Shown here: one piece after another, positions 23,112-35,040 of the stretch
Numbering within the stretch: position 1 is the stretch's first letter
Layout: the number at the start of each line of letters is the position of its first letter
Assembly: GCA_032622095.1 (NCBI GenBank)
Contig: CP136062.1
Span: 150,904,875 to 150,968,874, forward strand
Direction: 5' to 3'
Source of the DNA: Siphonodentalium dalli
Taxonomy: Eukaryota; Mollusca; Scaphopoda; Gadilida; Siphonodentaliidae
Length of the DNA: 64,000 nucleotides
Position numbers and translations under genes: made by a program
The notes under the pieces: model-generated
Databases searched by the model: none
The model's input: only the letters and a program-made list of their open reading frames with translations
Told to the model about the DNA's origin: nothing

Positions 23112-23697
23112 CAAGCCTGGAAATTGTGTGTCTGCATTTCCAGAATGAGGTCACCAGAGGGTGAATATAGTGAGGCGATCAACAAATTCACCCTCTGAGA
23201 ACATCATTCTGCTTAGGCCTCAACTGCCATGGGAGACCTAGGATCAGCTTGAAATTCCCAAGTTGAAGCTGGTGATGTTCACCCTTTAGTCGCCTCGATT
23301 ATGCATTTTATCTTCTGCAAATTAGTGGATATAGAAACTGAACAGAAGGGAAAAAGTCACTAAAAACAATGTTAATTTGAGACTATAGATACTTACCAGA
23401 TAATGAGGTCTAAGCAGAATGAGGTCCCCAGAGGGTGCATTTGGTGACACTAACCCATTGTGTGGGGTTGCATCACTAAATATTAGATGGGTCTATGTAT
23501 CTCTTAACACTTATTGGATCACACACTTCTGATGTTGCGGCATGAATTGAACTTCAACCTTTTAAAACTGCTCCATGCCTAATTTAGTTTGTCTGACTTT
23601 TGCAGAATGAGGTCCCCAGAGGGTGATTTTAATTATGTTATCCGGCACAGCATGCTAGCATCACCAAATTCACCCTCTGTGGACCTCATTCTCATTC
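23112..23697. mobile_element. Family B long form, partly rearranged
   Basis: Starts CAAGCCTGGAAATTGTGTG. It contains one half-palindrome, the long-form linker and a second half interrupted near 23480, followed by another B half at about 23577-23697 (TGCAGAATGAGGTCCCCAGA to its inverse). Confidence 0.65.
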
Positions 23698-23705
23698 ATA
23701 TCCCT

Positions 23706-24018
23706 GCGGCCAATGCATGCAGCTATCGGATTATAGGCGCAACGTTTCAAACCATACATATATCACTGGGGTTGTGGCTGATGCAATTAAAGGCAACCAA
23801 AACTTTTTGAAATCGGATGCGTTTAACTGCGTCGGCCGCAACTCCAATGATATAATTTATGGTTTGAAACATTGCGCCTAACCCGTAGCACAGCCCCTGG
23901 GGAAAATTACTAAAATACCAATATAGACTATACCAGTAACTGGTATAAGTCTATATTGGTATTTTAGTAATTTTCCCCAGGGGCCTGTGACCCGTAGCCG
24001 CATGCATTGGCCACATGC
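23706..24018. repeat. Three nested fold-backs
   Basis: The outer arms are GCGGCCAATGCATGC (about 23707) and GCATGCATTGGCCAC (about 24000). The middle arms are GGCGCAACGTTTCAAACCAT (about 23728) and its inverse (about 23860-23879). The inner hairpin is 23894-23983 (CCCCTGGGGAAAATTACTAA and inverse). Looks like successive insertions or one element with several hairpins. Confidence 0.65.
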
Positions 24019-24174
24019 ATCGGCCGCAGGTCTGTGAAAGCAGCTTACAGACAAAATTGACCTTATTTCACATTTACCCACTGGGTCCCAAGTGAAAGAA
24101 ATTATCACCTCAAAATGACATAACAGTTCATGTTTACTCTGCAGCATCTGCCAGTGCATTCTCTATTGCACCCC

Positions 24175-25020
24175 TTTCAAGTGGTCCTGCTAATTTGTTC
24201 TGATGCTGGTGGGTCCTTCTGAACTGCTATGATGCTGGTAGGACAAACTGATGTTAAGAAAAACGTACCATGTTTTTTCTATTGTCATTTTCGTGGTGTT
24301 TGGCTTATCTGAATGAATCGAGGAAAAAGCCCTTATTTGTTTAATACATTCAAAAACATATGTATTATAACATAATTTAAAGATGCATTATTCGAATTGA
24401 CACTCCTAAATTACTATTTCTTTGGCTTCAGGGATAAAAAATATTTGATTCGAGTCAAGGAACCCAGAGTGATCAGATATTGATTTTTGAAGTTTGTTAT
24501 TTATCGAGATGTGCAATTATTTGTGGCCCAGAAAAAGGTCGTCAAACGGACAGTCCCGGACAAAATTGTAGATGAAGATGGATAACTCTAAAATCAAGTG
24601 GTAATACAGCCAATTTTGTGTTAGTCAAGTGATAAATACGGCCATATTTCATTGAACAAAATGTTGATAAATAAAACGTTTTGGGAAACTTGATACCATA
24701 GTTAACAACGGTTAGCATTATTTTGTTGCAATTAATCGATTCTGATAACTAAAGCGTAATTTGAAGAAGTGTTGTTGTATCTTGATGATATCGGGACCGT
24801 CTGATCAGATTGAGTACCTTTAATAATGAGTACTTTGGTTGTTGCAAATCGGCCATAATCAAGATGGCAATAATGTAATGCTTGTCGTTTAACAAGCACC
24901 AGCACAGCCATTGTTGAAATATTTTAAAGTATATCAGTTCTTGAATGTTTTTAATATACAAACACTGGCTTTTCATCGATTTGTTCTGATTAGCCAAACA
25001 CTGCAAAAATGACATCTTTA
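24175..25020. mobile_element. Family F copy with nested family G element
   Basis: The left part (CAAGTGGTCCTGCTAAT to about 24376) and the right part (about 24824-25020) match the F element at 3445-3959. The middle (24377-24823) is a separate TTAA-ended element. The right F terminus is lost. Confidence 0.6.
24377..24823. mobile_element. Family G TTAA-ended element
   Basis: Bounded by TTAA on both sides; the right end reads inverted as TTAAAGGTACTCAATCTGAT. Internal phrases (CTAAATTACTATTTCTTTGG, AATATTTGATTCGAGTCAAG) recur at 26022-26444 and 50255-50590. Nested in the F copy. Confidence 0.6.
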
Positions 25021-26021
25021 GAAAGGTTGAAAAACTGTTACCACTTCATTAAGTCATCTATACATGTATATATAAAACCTGTCGCATGTGTATGTACACG
25101 CTTTTGGCGCATTTGTAACTTTTCAACCATGATTGCAATGTTGCCCAAATTTTCAACATACGATCTGACACAACTTAGAATGAGACATGCAAATTGGTTA
25201 AAGACGGCCTGGGATATAGCACATTTTCCAAGGATCACGATGTTGAAATTTCCGTCGCCGATAGGAGTGTTTTTAGCATATGAAATCACTAAGATAATTC
25301 TATAGCGATGAATGTCCTGTAAAATAGATATAGGATAGAATTATGCCGCTTGCACCAGTTTACTGATGAAACACCATAAAACCCTCATTTTATTTTCTAT
25401 ATGCAACCCCCTAGTAAGTATATAAAGCATATGAAGTCTGTATGTATCAACCTATTTTGTCATCAAAACATGACAAAGCTGTGCATTTCTAGGGCTAATT
25501 AGGGTTGAAAATTACATTGCTTTAACAAATGGCTTATATGTTTCACTTTACTTCTTGGAGAGATGTTCAGGGAGGGTTAAAGTTCAACACGATCTATCAA
25601 CACATTCTATCAAAACATTCTATCAAAACATTCTATCAAAACAATCTATCAACACATTCTTATTTCTAGCATTTCACTGGCCTTCCTGTCAAAAGTATGT
25701 AACATTTCTGCTAACAGCAATTCCATAGCAATACTATATCTATATTACTATTTAAATTCATGCAGTTTTTTTTTTTTGCTCAGTTTTAAATTCTTGCACT
25801 TTAAAATCGTGCAATTTCGTGCAAAAAATGAGCGATTTCAAAACTGACAATTATATTTTCATAAAAATAATTAATCTGATGGCATGCAGATACGCCTACA
25901 GTTCTTAAAGTTATGTGAAACACTCAGGTAAGGTGATCTAATAGAAATGGAGAATAATCTTGCTCAAAGTAGTTATTTTTACGAATATTATTTCCATATT
26001 GACAACACACATCATCATTCT
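25021..26021. other. Unassigned stretch with a short tandem repeat
   Basis: A 16-bp tandem repeat (CTATCAAAACATT and variants) lies at about 25590-25665. The segment at 25905-26021 recurs at 36735-36860. No exon is seen; two short overlapping open frames at 25009-25305 on opposite strands look like chance. Confidence 0.4.
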
Positions 26022-26444
26022 TTAAAGGTACTCAACCGATCAGACGCTCCTAAATTACTATTTCTTTGGCTTCGGGGGTAAAAAAATATTTAATTCGAGT
26101 CGATGAACCCACCCATCAAAGCTCAGGGCAATTAGATATTGATTTTTGAAGATTGCTATTTCTATTGTTTGTGGACCAGAAGCACGTGGTCAAACGGACG
26201 AAGATGAGGATGAAGAATGATAACTTTAAAATCAAGTGGTAATAATAATATCGGCAATAGCTGCATCCCGTATCGAGAAATTATTTTAAATTGAGCTCAG
26301 TTCAAAAAAAAAATTCTATGAAGTAGTATGGTCGATTTGTTTGTGATTTTCGGCAATGTTAGTAGAATGCTACATTCCTCCAGTTGGCATGAGTACTAAC
26401 TTATCAGTTTGACGCAGCCGATCAGGTCCATAATATGCCTTTAA
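26022..26444. mobile_element. Family G TTAA-ended element
   Basis: Starts TTAAAGGTACTCAACCGATC and ends near CCATAATATGCCTTTAA. Shares the internal ATTTGATTCGAGTC-type phrase with the copy at 24377-24823. Confidence 0.6.
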
Positions 26445-26510
26445 TCGTTCCGGTTAGTTAGTTAGATTTAATGACCGCCATGCACAATATAAATGTATAG
26501 CTTGAACATA

Positions 26511-27885
26511 TGTGACCCGCCATATCAAATCCAGTCGTAAGTCGGGATTTTTTTACCCTGTGCCAATGCATTCTCTTATATATGCGAGTCGACCATAGGT
26601 CGCCTCGCATATACAAGAGAATGCATTGGCCTAAATTTTTTTTACAATTTTAATAATTTGTTCTTGTATTCTTTAACAATTTTATAATTTCACCCATACA
26701 TACTATTACATAGCCCCAGACAAACATGAGCAGACAACACTCTTCTATATGCTTCTATATATGTGTGGGGCTCCCTGCAGGGTAATGGATGTTTTTTATT
26801 TTATGTCCTAACAAGAGCTATGCTGGGCGTGCAAAATACGCCCTCTCTTGGGTCGGCGGAAACTGGTAAAAAAAAGGGGCATAACTCTGGTAAAAATTGG
26901 CGGACGGAACTCAAATTTGAACTTGACCTGTGTTTTGGTGGGAGAAAGTAATATACCAAATTATCATTGAATCCGATAAGCTCTAGTAAAGTTATCATCC
27001 GGACAACAAATTTCAGGGATTTTCTATGTCAAATTACGTCAAATAAGGGGCATAACTCCGGTGAAAATTGGCGGACGGAACCCAAATTCGAACTTGAGCT
27101 GTCTTTTCTCCTAATAAACCCACATACCAAATTTGATTGAAATCGGTTCACTCTAACTAAAGTTATCATCCAGACAACAAATTTCAGGGATTTTCTAAGT
27201 CAAATTACGTCAAAAAGGGGCCATAACTCTCGCAAAAATTATCGGATTAAAACGAAATTCGGACTTGAGCTGTATTTCGATATATGTAATCCACAAAAAA
27301 ATGGGTTTTGCGTATAAACATTTCAAAATCGAGTTATCATCCGGAAACCAAAAAACATAAGAAAAACTGAATTTTCTGAGTCGAAAAAGGGGCATAACTC
27401 TGCCAAAAATGGTCGGACAGAACCCAAGTTCGAACTTGACCTGTGTTTTGGTGGGAGAAAGTAATATACCAAATTTGGATTCATTCCGATAAACTATACT
27501 AAAGTTATCATCCGGACAACAAATTTCAAGGATTTTCTAAGTCAAAAAACGTCAAATAAGGGGCATAACTCCGGTGAAAATTAGCGGGCGGAACCCAAAT
27601 TCGAACTTGAACTTACTTTTCGGCTAATAAACCCACATACCAAATTTTATTAACGGACGCCCGGACGGACGGACGGACCAATACTATAATACGGCCGTTT
27701 TTTCAAACGGGCATATAAAAATTGTAAGAAACATTTATTTTCAAAAAATGATAAAAAATTGTTAGACCAATGCATTCTCTTATATATGCGAGGCGACCTA
27801 TGGTCGACTCGCATATATAAGAGAATGCATTGGCACAGGGTAAAAAAATCCCGACTTACGACTGGATTTGATATGGCGGGTCACA
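26511..27885. mobile_element. Family A4 composite element, 1.4 kb
   Basis: Perfect terminal inverted repeats of about 48 bp start TGTGACCCGCCATATCAAAT and run into the A core palindrome at both ends (26560-26632 and 27766-27836). The interior is a GACG-type repeat with three paragraphs containing GGGGCATAACTC and a GGACGGACGGAC tail at about 27660-27680. Non-coding. Confidence 0.75.
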
Positions 27886-28116
27886 TTTATACTACATGGC
27901 ATTTAGCTGTGAAGATAGGGCTTTCTTGCTTATTTTATTTCAACTTTCTGGCTGATTCTGAAACTGCCTACACAGCAGGGTGCTCTGCCTATCAATAGCT
28001 TATATTCTATAGAGTAGGAGATGGCGCCATTAATGGCTGGATTTAGGTACAGTCTGCCTTTAAATAGGAGTATTAAAGGCATATCATCCACAATAAGGTC
28101 ACGTTTATGTGTACAT
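27886..28116. other. Unassigned spacer
   Basis: Nothing recognised between the A4 and H elements. Confidence 0.4.
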
Positions 28117-28472
28117 CAGACCTGTTAAGTTTTTTAGATTGCCATCCCTGATAGTTTGCGGGAGGAATGCCAAGATATGCTCATGTTTTTTTTTAAATGT
28201 TTTAATTCAGTAATATTTATTCTTTTTATTTATGATGGAAGATTATACAAAGAGCGTGAAAATTTATTAAGGTTATCACCTTGCAATCACAGTTAACAGC
28301 TATTAGTGCTGAAGTTACCGACAATGCATCTGCGTCTGTCCATTTTACGACAAATTCACAAGTACTTATTGGGCCAAATGCGGGAGAAATGAATGGTCTG
28401 CCGTATTTTGGATGTTTTTTGTACGACAAATACAGGAGTCTCATGGACAATCCATGAAACTTAACAGGTCTG
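28117..28472. mobile_element. Family H hAT-like element (356 bp)
   Basis: The ends are CAGACCTGTTAAGTTT and the inverse AAACTTAACAGGTCTG. Flanking 8-bp repeats GTGTACAT / GTTTACAT match at 7 of 8 bases. Related copies at 45630-46389 and 51239-52136 carry perfect duplications. Confidence 0.8.
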
Positions 28473-28852
28473 GTTTACATGGACCAGTTCAACAACAGCA
28501 AATAAAACATAATATTGTCCCCACATCCGGTTGTAAGTAGCAATCTGATTGGCCACAACGCCACGTTTAAATCACCATGTCCCCCGTCACCCTTGACAGC
28601 GGGGTATAAGAGAACGTGCGCCAAACATCGGGGGTATACGAGCACGTGAAACATCGGGGGTATATGAATTACCTTTGAACTGCCAGTTTCCACCAATCGT
28701 GACATTGCTCTCGCACGCCGAATTTGACGTCACCTGATGCCAGATCCTTAGGTAAGCTACTGAATTATTCTTATTGGTGTGAATTAATCAGATAACTAAT
28801 GAAAAACACACATAAATTAAGGAGACATGGTTATTGTTGTGGGGACATAATT

Positions 28853-28994
28853 GTTATCTCCGGCAACATTGTGGGGTACATGGAGATTTAATACCTGGAT
28901 GTCTCTTTTTGAACCCCTCGGCTCCGCCTCAGGGTTCAAAATCGACATCCAGGTATTAAATCTCCATGTACCCCACGATGTTGCCGAAGATAAC
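28853..28994. repeat. 142-bp near-perfect palindrome
   Basis: Arms of about 65 bp (GTTATCTCCGGCAACATTGT and onward) with a short loop containing GAACCCCTCGGCTCCGCCTC. A single copy in this window. Could be a small fold-back transposon. Confidence 0.7.
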
Positions 28995-29102
28995 TAATAA
29001 TATTGAAAACAACTGCACAAAATGTCTTTAGTTATTGTTTATTCAATATCTTTAACATCTTCAAAAACGGCCAGAAGACAATATTAGTGGTTATATTGCC
29101 AA

Positions 29103-29411
29103 CAAGCCTGGAAATAGGGTGTCTGTCATTTGCAGAATGAGGTCACCAGAGGGTGAATTTAGTGACGCTATTCCGCATAGCATCTTCAAATTCACACTCT
29201 GGGGACCTCATTCTGCTTAGGCCTCAACTGTTATGGGAGACATAGGATCAGATTGAAGTTCCCCAGTTGAAGTTGGAATGAGGTCTAAGCAGAATGAGGT
29301 ATCCAGAGGGTGAATTTTGCGATGCTAGCCCGCTCTGCAGAATAGAATCACTAAATTCACCCTCTAGAGACCTCATTTTGAAAATGACAGACACACTATT
29401 TCCAGGCTATG
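29103..29411. mobile_element. Family B hAT-like fold-back
   Basis: Starts CAAGCCTGGAAATAGGGTG and ends CACTATTTCCAGGCTATG. Flanking 8-mers ATTGCCAA / ATTGCAAA match at 7 of 8. Contains a shortened linker. Confidence 0.75.
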
Positions 29412-29627
29412 ATTGCAAACAAACAAGAGAAAACTAACTAAATCTGAAACATAGAGATAACATTGTGGTTATTGACCCTCTGGGTAATTGTATGTAATAC
29501 ATAAACATTAAATAGTTTGGCACCTTAAAAATAATGAAGTTGCACTCAATGAAAACAGATTCAAACAGATATAAACAGATTCAAACAGATATAACTGAAG
29601 AAAAAATGTGTAAATTATACAGCACTA

Positions 29628-29699
29628 GAAAAATAAACATTGCGTAGCCAGAAAATAAACATTGTGTAGCCAGAAAATAAACAATGTGTAGCCAGAAAT
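29628..29699. repeat. 22-bp tandem repeat, 3 copies
   Basis: AAAATAAACATTGTGTAGCC-type unit repeated three times with point changes. Confidence 0.8.
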
Positions 29700-29872
29700 T
29701 GACTCGTAGAACACACATCGAAATAATAATACATCAAACATACATATATTAAGGGGTTTCCACACCTAAGCTATCTCCAGATGTGAAAAGTTTAGATGAA
29801 CATACACAGAAAACTAATTAATTGTTAAGCTAGTACACCACCTGAAAGAATCCATGCTACCTGGTGGCCACA

Positions 29873-30273
29873 TTAACCCTTTACCCAACAGAACGGCCCT
29901 GTGCCAATGCATTCTCTTATATATGCGAGTCGACCATAACACATATTAAAAATGATAAAATTGTCAAAGAATGTAGAAAAATATTATAAAAATTGTTAAA
30001 AAATGTAAGAAAATATTATAAAATTGTTAAAGAATGTAAGAAAAAATGGTAAAAAGTGTTAAAAAAAAGATTTTTTTTTAGGCCAATGCATTCTCTTATA
30101 TATAAGAGAATGCATTGGCACAGGGCATAACGGTAACCATCACAATGTGGTCAATGAACGGTTCCAATGATATCCATATTTGTCTGGTGTTATTGAGACA
30201 GACCCAAGATATTTTAGGCTGTTGAAGCTTTATTTGGGCGTTTATGGCCGTTTTGTTGGGTAAAGGGATATAA
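29873..30273. mobile_element. Family A2 MITE, internally rearranged
   Basis: The left end is TTAACCCTTTACCCAACAG. The left core keeps only one arm, and the right core has lost its apex (TATATAAGAGAATGCATTGG directly after the left arm). The internal AAATTGTTAAAGAATGTAAG-type segment is triplicated. The right terminus is degenerate. Confidence 0.7.
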
Positions 30274-30571
30274 TATAAAAAATATAAATGTCAAAAAGAT
30301 GACTATGATCACATTTTTTTAAGGGAAGTTTTGGGAGCAGCATTCTCTGAATGTCTACAAATTTATTGGAAATGAAAAAAACTGCCATAAAAAGTACAAT
30401 AACTACTGAAAAAATATTTATTTAATTAAGAGCAACACTGCTTCAAAAAACAAAGAGTTTTCTGTGTATGTCCATCTAAACTTTCCACTTCTGGAGATAG
30501 ATTAGGCGTGGAAACCCCTTAATCATTCAAATATCTTTAACCACAGTGTTTCAAATGAACATGAATAGTAT

Positions 30572-30807
30572 TTAACCCTTTATTGACTGGAGTTTTCTGA
30601 AATTTTACGAAAACCCTGTGCCAATGCATTCTCTTATATAATGCGAGTCTCATTACATTGGCCTAACATTATTAACTTGACCTTGTAAGCCAGTGCATTC
30701 TCTTATATATGCGAGTCTCCCATAGGGAGCCTCACATATATAAAAGAATGCACTGACACAGAACCTTTACAGCTGGACCAGCTTAGCTCCCATCAAGAAA
30801 GGGTTAA
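30572..30807. mobile_element. Family A3 TTAA-ended MITE
   Basis: The ends are TTAACCCTTTATTGACTGGAG-like and the inverse (CATCAAGAAAGGGTTAA). The first core has lost its right arm; the second core is mostly intact. Confidence 0.7.
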
Positions 30808-30979
30808 ATGTTGTGTATTACATTATATGAGTATGTGATCAAAGCAACAGGTCACGCTAATATATAAATCGAGGTAATTTATTATCTATATCATTGCCTT
30901 GTCTGCAAATAGAAATTAATGTCATTAGGATACAATAAACTAAAAGATGAAACAAACCTATAATGTTCAAGCTGGAAGA

Positions 30980-31690
30980 TTGAGTTACTGAATTAATTAA
31001 ATTTATGTTTGAGGGAGAGTACAAAGATCATTATTAAAAACTCAGGTGAATTAACACATTCACTGCCGAAGCCCATTCAAATACATGCAAAAAGTACTAT
31101 ATAACTCGTAGTTGGCAGTGAACATGTTAATAATAAAATCATTATATGAGTTACTGAATTAATTAAATTTATGTTTGAGGGAGAGTACAAAGATCATTGT
31201 TCAAAACTCAGGTGAATTAACACGTTCACTGCCGACGCCCATTCAAATGCATGCAAAGAGTATGAGATAACTCGTTAATAATAAAATCATTATATGAGTC
31301 ACTGAATTAATTAAATTTATGTTTTGAGGGAGAGTACAAAGATCATTATTGAAAACTCAGGTGAATTAACACGTTCACTGCCGACGCCCATTCAAATGCA
31401 TGCAAAGAGTTTGAGATAACTTGTAGTCGGCAGTGAACATGTTAATAATAAAATCATTATATGAGTTACTGAATTAATTAAATTTATGTTTGATGGAGAG
31501 AACAAAGATCATTATTCAAAACTCAGGTGAATTAACATGTAAAACTGCCGACGCCCATTCAAATGCATGCAAAAAGTATGAGATAACTCGTAGTTAATAA
31601 CAAAATCATCATATGAGTTAATGAATTAATTAAATTTACATTTTGAGGGAGAGTACAATCAAAGATTATTACTCAAAAAAAAAATTCCTG
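30980..31690. repeat. 145-170-bp tandem repeat with an embedded TTAA hairpin
   Basis: Four to five units begin GAGTTACTGAATTAATTAAA. Each carries a segment starting TTAACACGTTCACTGCCGAC and, in units 1 and 3, ending GTCGGCAGTGAACATGTTAA: an inverted-ended mini-element of about 80 bp. Units 2 and 4 lack the right arm of that hairpin, which explains the alternating unit length. Confidence 0.75.
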
Positions 31691-31696
31691 AGTCCA

Positions 31697-31928
31697 TTAA
31701 ACCTTTCTATAATAAGTAATCATTGATGAGTAGTTGTCGCTTAGAAATTGTTCAGATTATAAGTTCAACAAACGAACAATTCCCTCCAATAAATAGGATT
31801 CCTTCTGCACTTTTATTATCTGTCATCTGTTTGTTCTTTCTAAACACCCCTCCATATGAATAATGGACCATTCCAATGTATCCTTTTATAACTGAGTGAG
31901 ATAATTCATTTAGAACAAAAAGGGTTAA
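31697..31928. mobile_element. Family J element, copy without nested insertion
   Basis: An inverted-orientation match to the J element at 2825-3422, including CTTCTGCACTTTTATTATCT and the CATTGATGAGTAGTT segment where the other copy carries its A2 insertion. TTAA at both ends. Confidence 0.7.
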
Positions 31929-32244
31929 ACTAGCTAGATGAGAAGGAATGTAGTACATTACATTCCAGTACCTACCTCACAGTTTAGAGGGAGACGACAA
32001 AGCTGTGTGTGTCAGAGGTAAGGGACCAACTTATAGGCAGACAACAAAGATGTGTGTACAAGGTAGGAACCAGCTTAAAGGGAGACAACAAAACTTTCTT
32101 CTCCCTTAACATGTCACTTTTTTTTTTTGGACAGTGAAAATCACAAAGTGATTTGTCTATTAATTATTCCAGTACGTTCAATAAACAACAGGTTGCACCA
32201 GCGGTGCTTGCATACCCCCACAGTGGAAAATTCAAACATGGGCA

Positions 32245-32484
32245 CAAGCCTTGAAATAGGGTGTCTGTCATTTGCAGAATGAGGTCCCCTGAGGGTGAAT
32301 TTAGTGATGCTACCCCACATAGCGGGCTAGCATCACCAAATTCACCCTCTGGGAACCTCATTCTGCTGAGGTGTAAGCAGAATGAGGTCCCCAGAGGGTG
32401 AATTTGGTGATGCTAGCCCGCTATCTAAATTCACCCTCTGGGGACCTCATTCTGCAAATGACAGACACCCTATTTCAAGGCTTG
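32245..32484. mobile_element. Family B hAT-like fold-back
   Basis: Starts CAAGCCTTGAAATAGGGTG and ends with the inverse, flanked by a perfect 8-bp repeat CATGGGCA (32237-32244 and 32485-32492). One arm of the second half-palindrome has lost about 14 bp at its apex. Confidence 0.88.
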
Positions 32485-32574
32485 CATGGGCAGGTAGGAA
32501 CCCAAATCCTGAGGACCTCTACAATTATCTTCTCCGTAAGATCAGGCATTCAAATAATCGTTAAAAGACATCAA

Positions 32575-33085
32575 TAGAAGAGCCGGCCAGAAAAAAAACG
32601 TAAAAAATTGACTAAGGACCATAAATCAGGAAAAAAAATGCAAACAACATCAATGAGCACACTTTTGAAAGTAGTCATGATGGCAAACCTCCGTAAAAAA
32701 TTTAATTCAGATCTGATAACCCATGGCTGAGATATCTGCACGGATGAACAAAATACCCACATTATTCAGAGAAATAAAGAAGGATAACTCTAGAATGGAA
32801 TGTGCGAACAACATCATTTTGACCTCTCTATTTAAAGCAGTCATGATGGCGAACCTCCATTTCAAATTATATTCATATCCGATAACCCTTGGCTGAGATA
32901 TCAGCATGGAGTTATTAAAAACAAAGAAGGATAACTCTGGAACAGAAAACGTGAATGTAAATTTGCCCCTCTTTTGAAAGCAGTCATGTTGATGAATCTG
33001 GATACCAAACTTCATTTAGATCCGATAACCCATGGCTGAGATATATCACCCTGACGGATGGATGGATGGAAAGACGGACAAATGC
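32575..33085. repeat. Dispersed repeat, 100-bp paragraphs with GGAT tail
   Basis: Repeated paragraphs contain 'cagtcatgatggc', 'gataacccatggctgagatat' and 'aaggataactct', ending in GACGGATGGATGGATGGAAA. Same type as 22529-22940 and 43425-43960. Confidence 0.6.
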
Positions 33086-34900
33086 AGGCAATCTAGTTTT
33101 TTCTTTTTTTCAGATGTATGGACACAATTTACCCTATAAAATATCTTCAAATATCCACCCTCTAACTTGACACTAGATAATCTATTTGTCAATGTGAAAT
33201 GTAAATATGAAAAAGAAAAAAGAGTTGCCATCTTTTTGATGCCATGATAAAAACTCAAACAACGAATAAACAGAATATAATTCATATATTAACAGCTCAT
33301 ATATAAACACCTTAATGAGTGATGTGAAAGCACACCAGTCCTTAACACAATACACAAGGATTTTTTTCATAGATAATAAAGGTAAATTTAACCTGAAGTT
33401 TTACTAAGATTTTCCGCTTTCATATCTTTATTCAAGCTAATTTATTTATAAAGCCAGAATCAATAAAATGCACTTAATTTTAGAAAATACATTTTTCTGT
33501 TTGAAGTCATTTTTTCGTTTATAAAAAAGATAGAAGTGATATCACCAGTGACTAAGAGCTTTATACGAAGCAATAATTTTTTTTTAAAGATTAATATCCT
33601 AATAACATGACACCGCCTGGCAGCATTAACTTCACAATAAAGGTAGAGCCATGAATAATGTCAGGGAATTATTACTTTGAGTACTGGTACTCATTTCATG
33701 TTCTGAAATGTATTTCACTTTAGGGCATACTTAAAGATGTATTCTGGGTACCATGTTAAATTCTATAAAACATACTTAATTTTTATTAAGCTTCTAGCAG
33801 GGGGGTGTCAAACATGTATGAGGGGGTGGGTGGGTCGACAAGAGGACACAAAAGCAATTTTTTCCACAGCTCACAGGGGGGGGTAAGTTTTGGGGACCCA
33901 CCACCCCGGGAGCGTAAGTTTTTTCCACCCAGGTCTGGGACACCCCCAAAATTGATGAAAATCTTGTAAATTCTACTAAATGTGTTGTTGGCAGGGTAAG
34001 GGTCTCTCATTGTGTCTGCACCGGAACTGAGAGAACGCTGATCAAGTACACCCACAAAAAATAAACAAACAAAGCACATGGCTGAAAAATATGCCAACAA
34101 AACCAGTGATAAAACCTTTAAAAACCCAAATATTTATGGTTATAGAGGTAAAATACCCACTTTAACAGGATAGTTGTGTCCCTTATTAGCAATAGGTTAA
34201 AATATGTGCATGTGTAAAGTAAAAACACCATCAATTTGATTAAACAAACACAGTTCCAGTCCTCTCCATGTGGGAAATCACTGGTGAGCAATGAGGAGCT
34301 GCCCTTAAAATCATTCTAGGCGAGTGGCGAGTAGCTCTCCTACAAAATGTCGAGGCGAGTAGTATCCCAGCAGGAGATGCCAAAGGCATCTCCCGAAGGC
34401 CTGATGCGGGAGAGTATGGGAGGGGGTCAGGGGGTTTGCCCCGGAAATTTTTGAAAATTAGATGCTCTGAGATTGAATCTGGAGCCGTTTAATGCTCCAT
34501 CAGTGAACAACACGTTATTATGTGACTTAAGTCACTGTAGTCATGTATCGACATCGACCATGTACTTCGACCACGTGGTCACTGTATTTATTGTTTATTC
34601 AATATCTTGACTGATATCATTAATATAAACAAATGAGGCCAAAGGTTTTTCGGCTTTTTGACAGCAAATCAATCTAATGGGTCATACATTACCGGTATTT
34701 ATTTAAAAGTACTAGGGTTTCCAGTGGGATTTCATGGAATGAGGGAACCCAGAGTTATCGACAGTATTTTATTGAACCACGTGGTCTCTCTGTTTGTTGT
34801 GCAGAAATTGTATTGCCGGTGTGATTCGGAATCAATTCGATTTTGAATTAATTCCTCAATCTATTTTAGTAAATAGCGCATATAATAAAAAGAAAACCTT
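33086..34900. other. Unassigned stretch
   Basis: No exon was recognised. Contains G-rich patches near 33800-33900 and AT-rich sequence. Short open frames have no recognisable similarity. Confidence 0.4.
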
Positions 34901-35040
34901 TGTGTTTTGAGTGAATACTGGAATTACCTCATTCGTGGTCACAGTGAGATACTGGAGTCATCACTCGTGGCCTTTCGTGATGATTCCAGTATCTCACTGT
35001 GACCACTCATGAGATACTTCCGGTATTCACTCAAAGCACG
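34901..35040. repeat. 140-bp palindrome
   Basis: Arms starting GTGTTTTGAGTGAATACTGG-like and ending in the inverse, with an internal GATACTGGAGTCATCACTCG segment and its inverse at the centre. Probable fold-back element. Confidence 0.7.
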
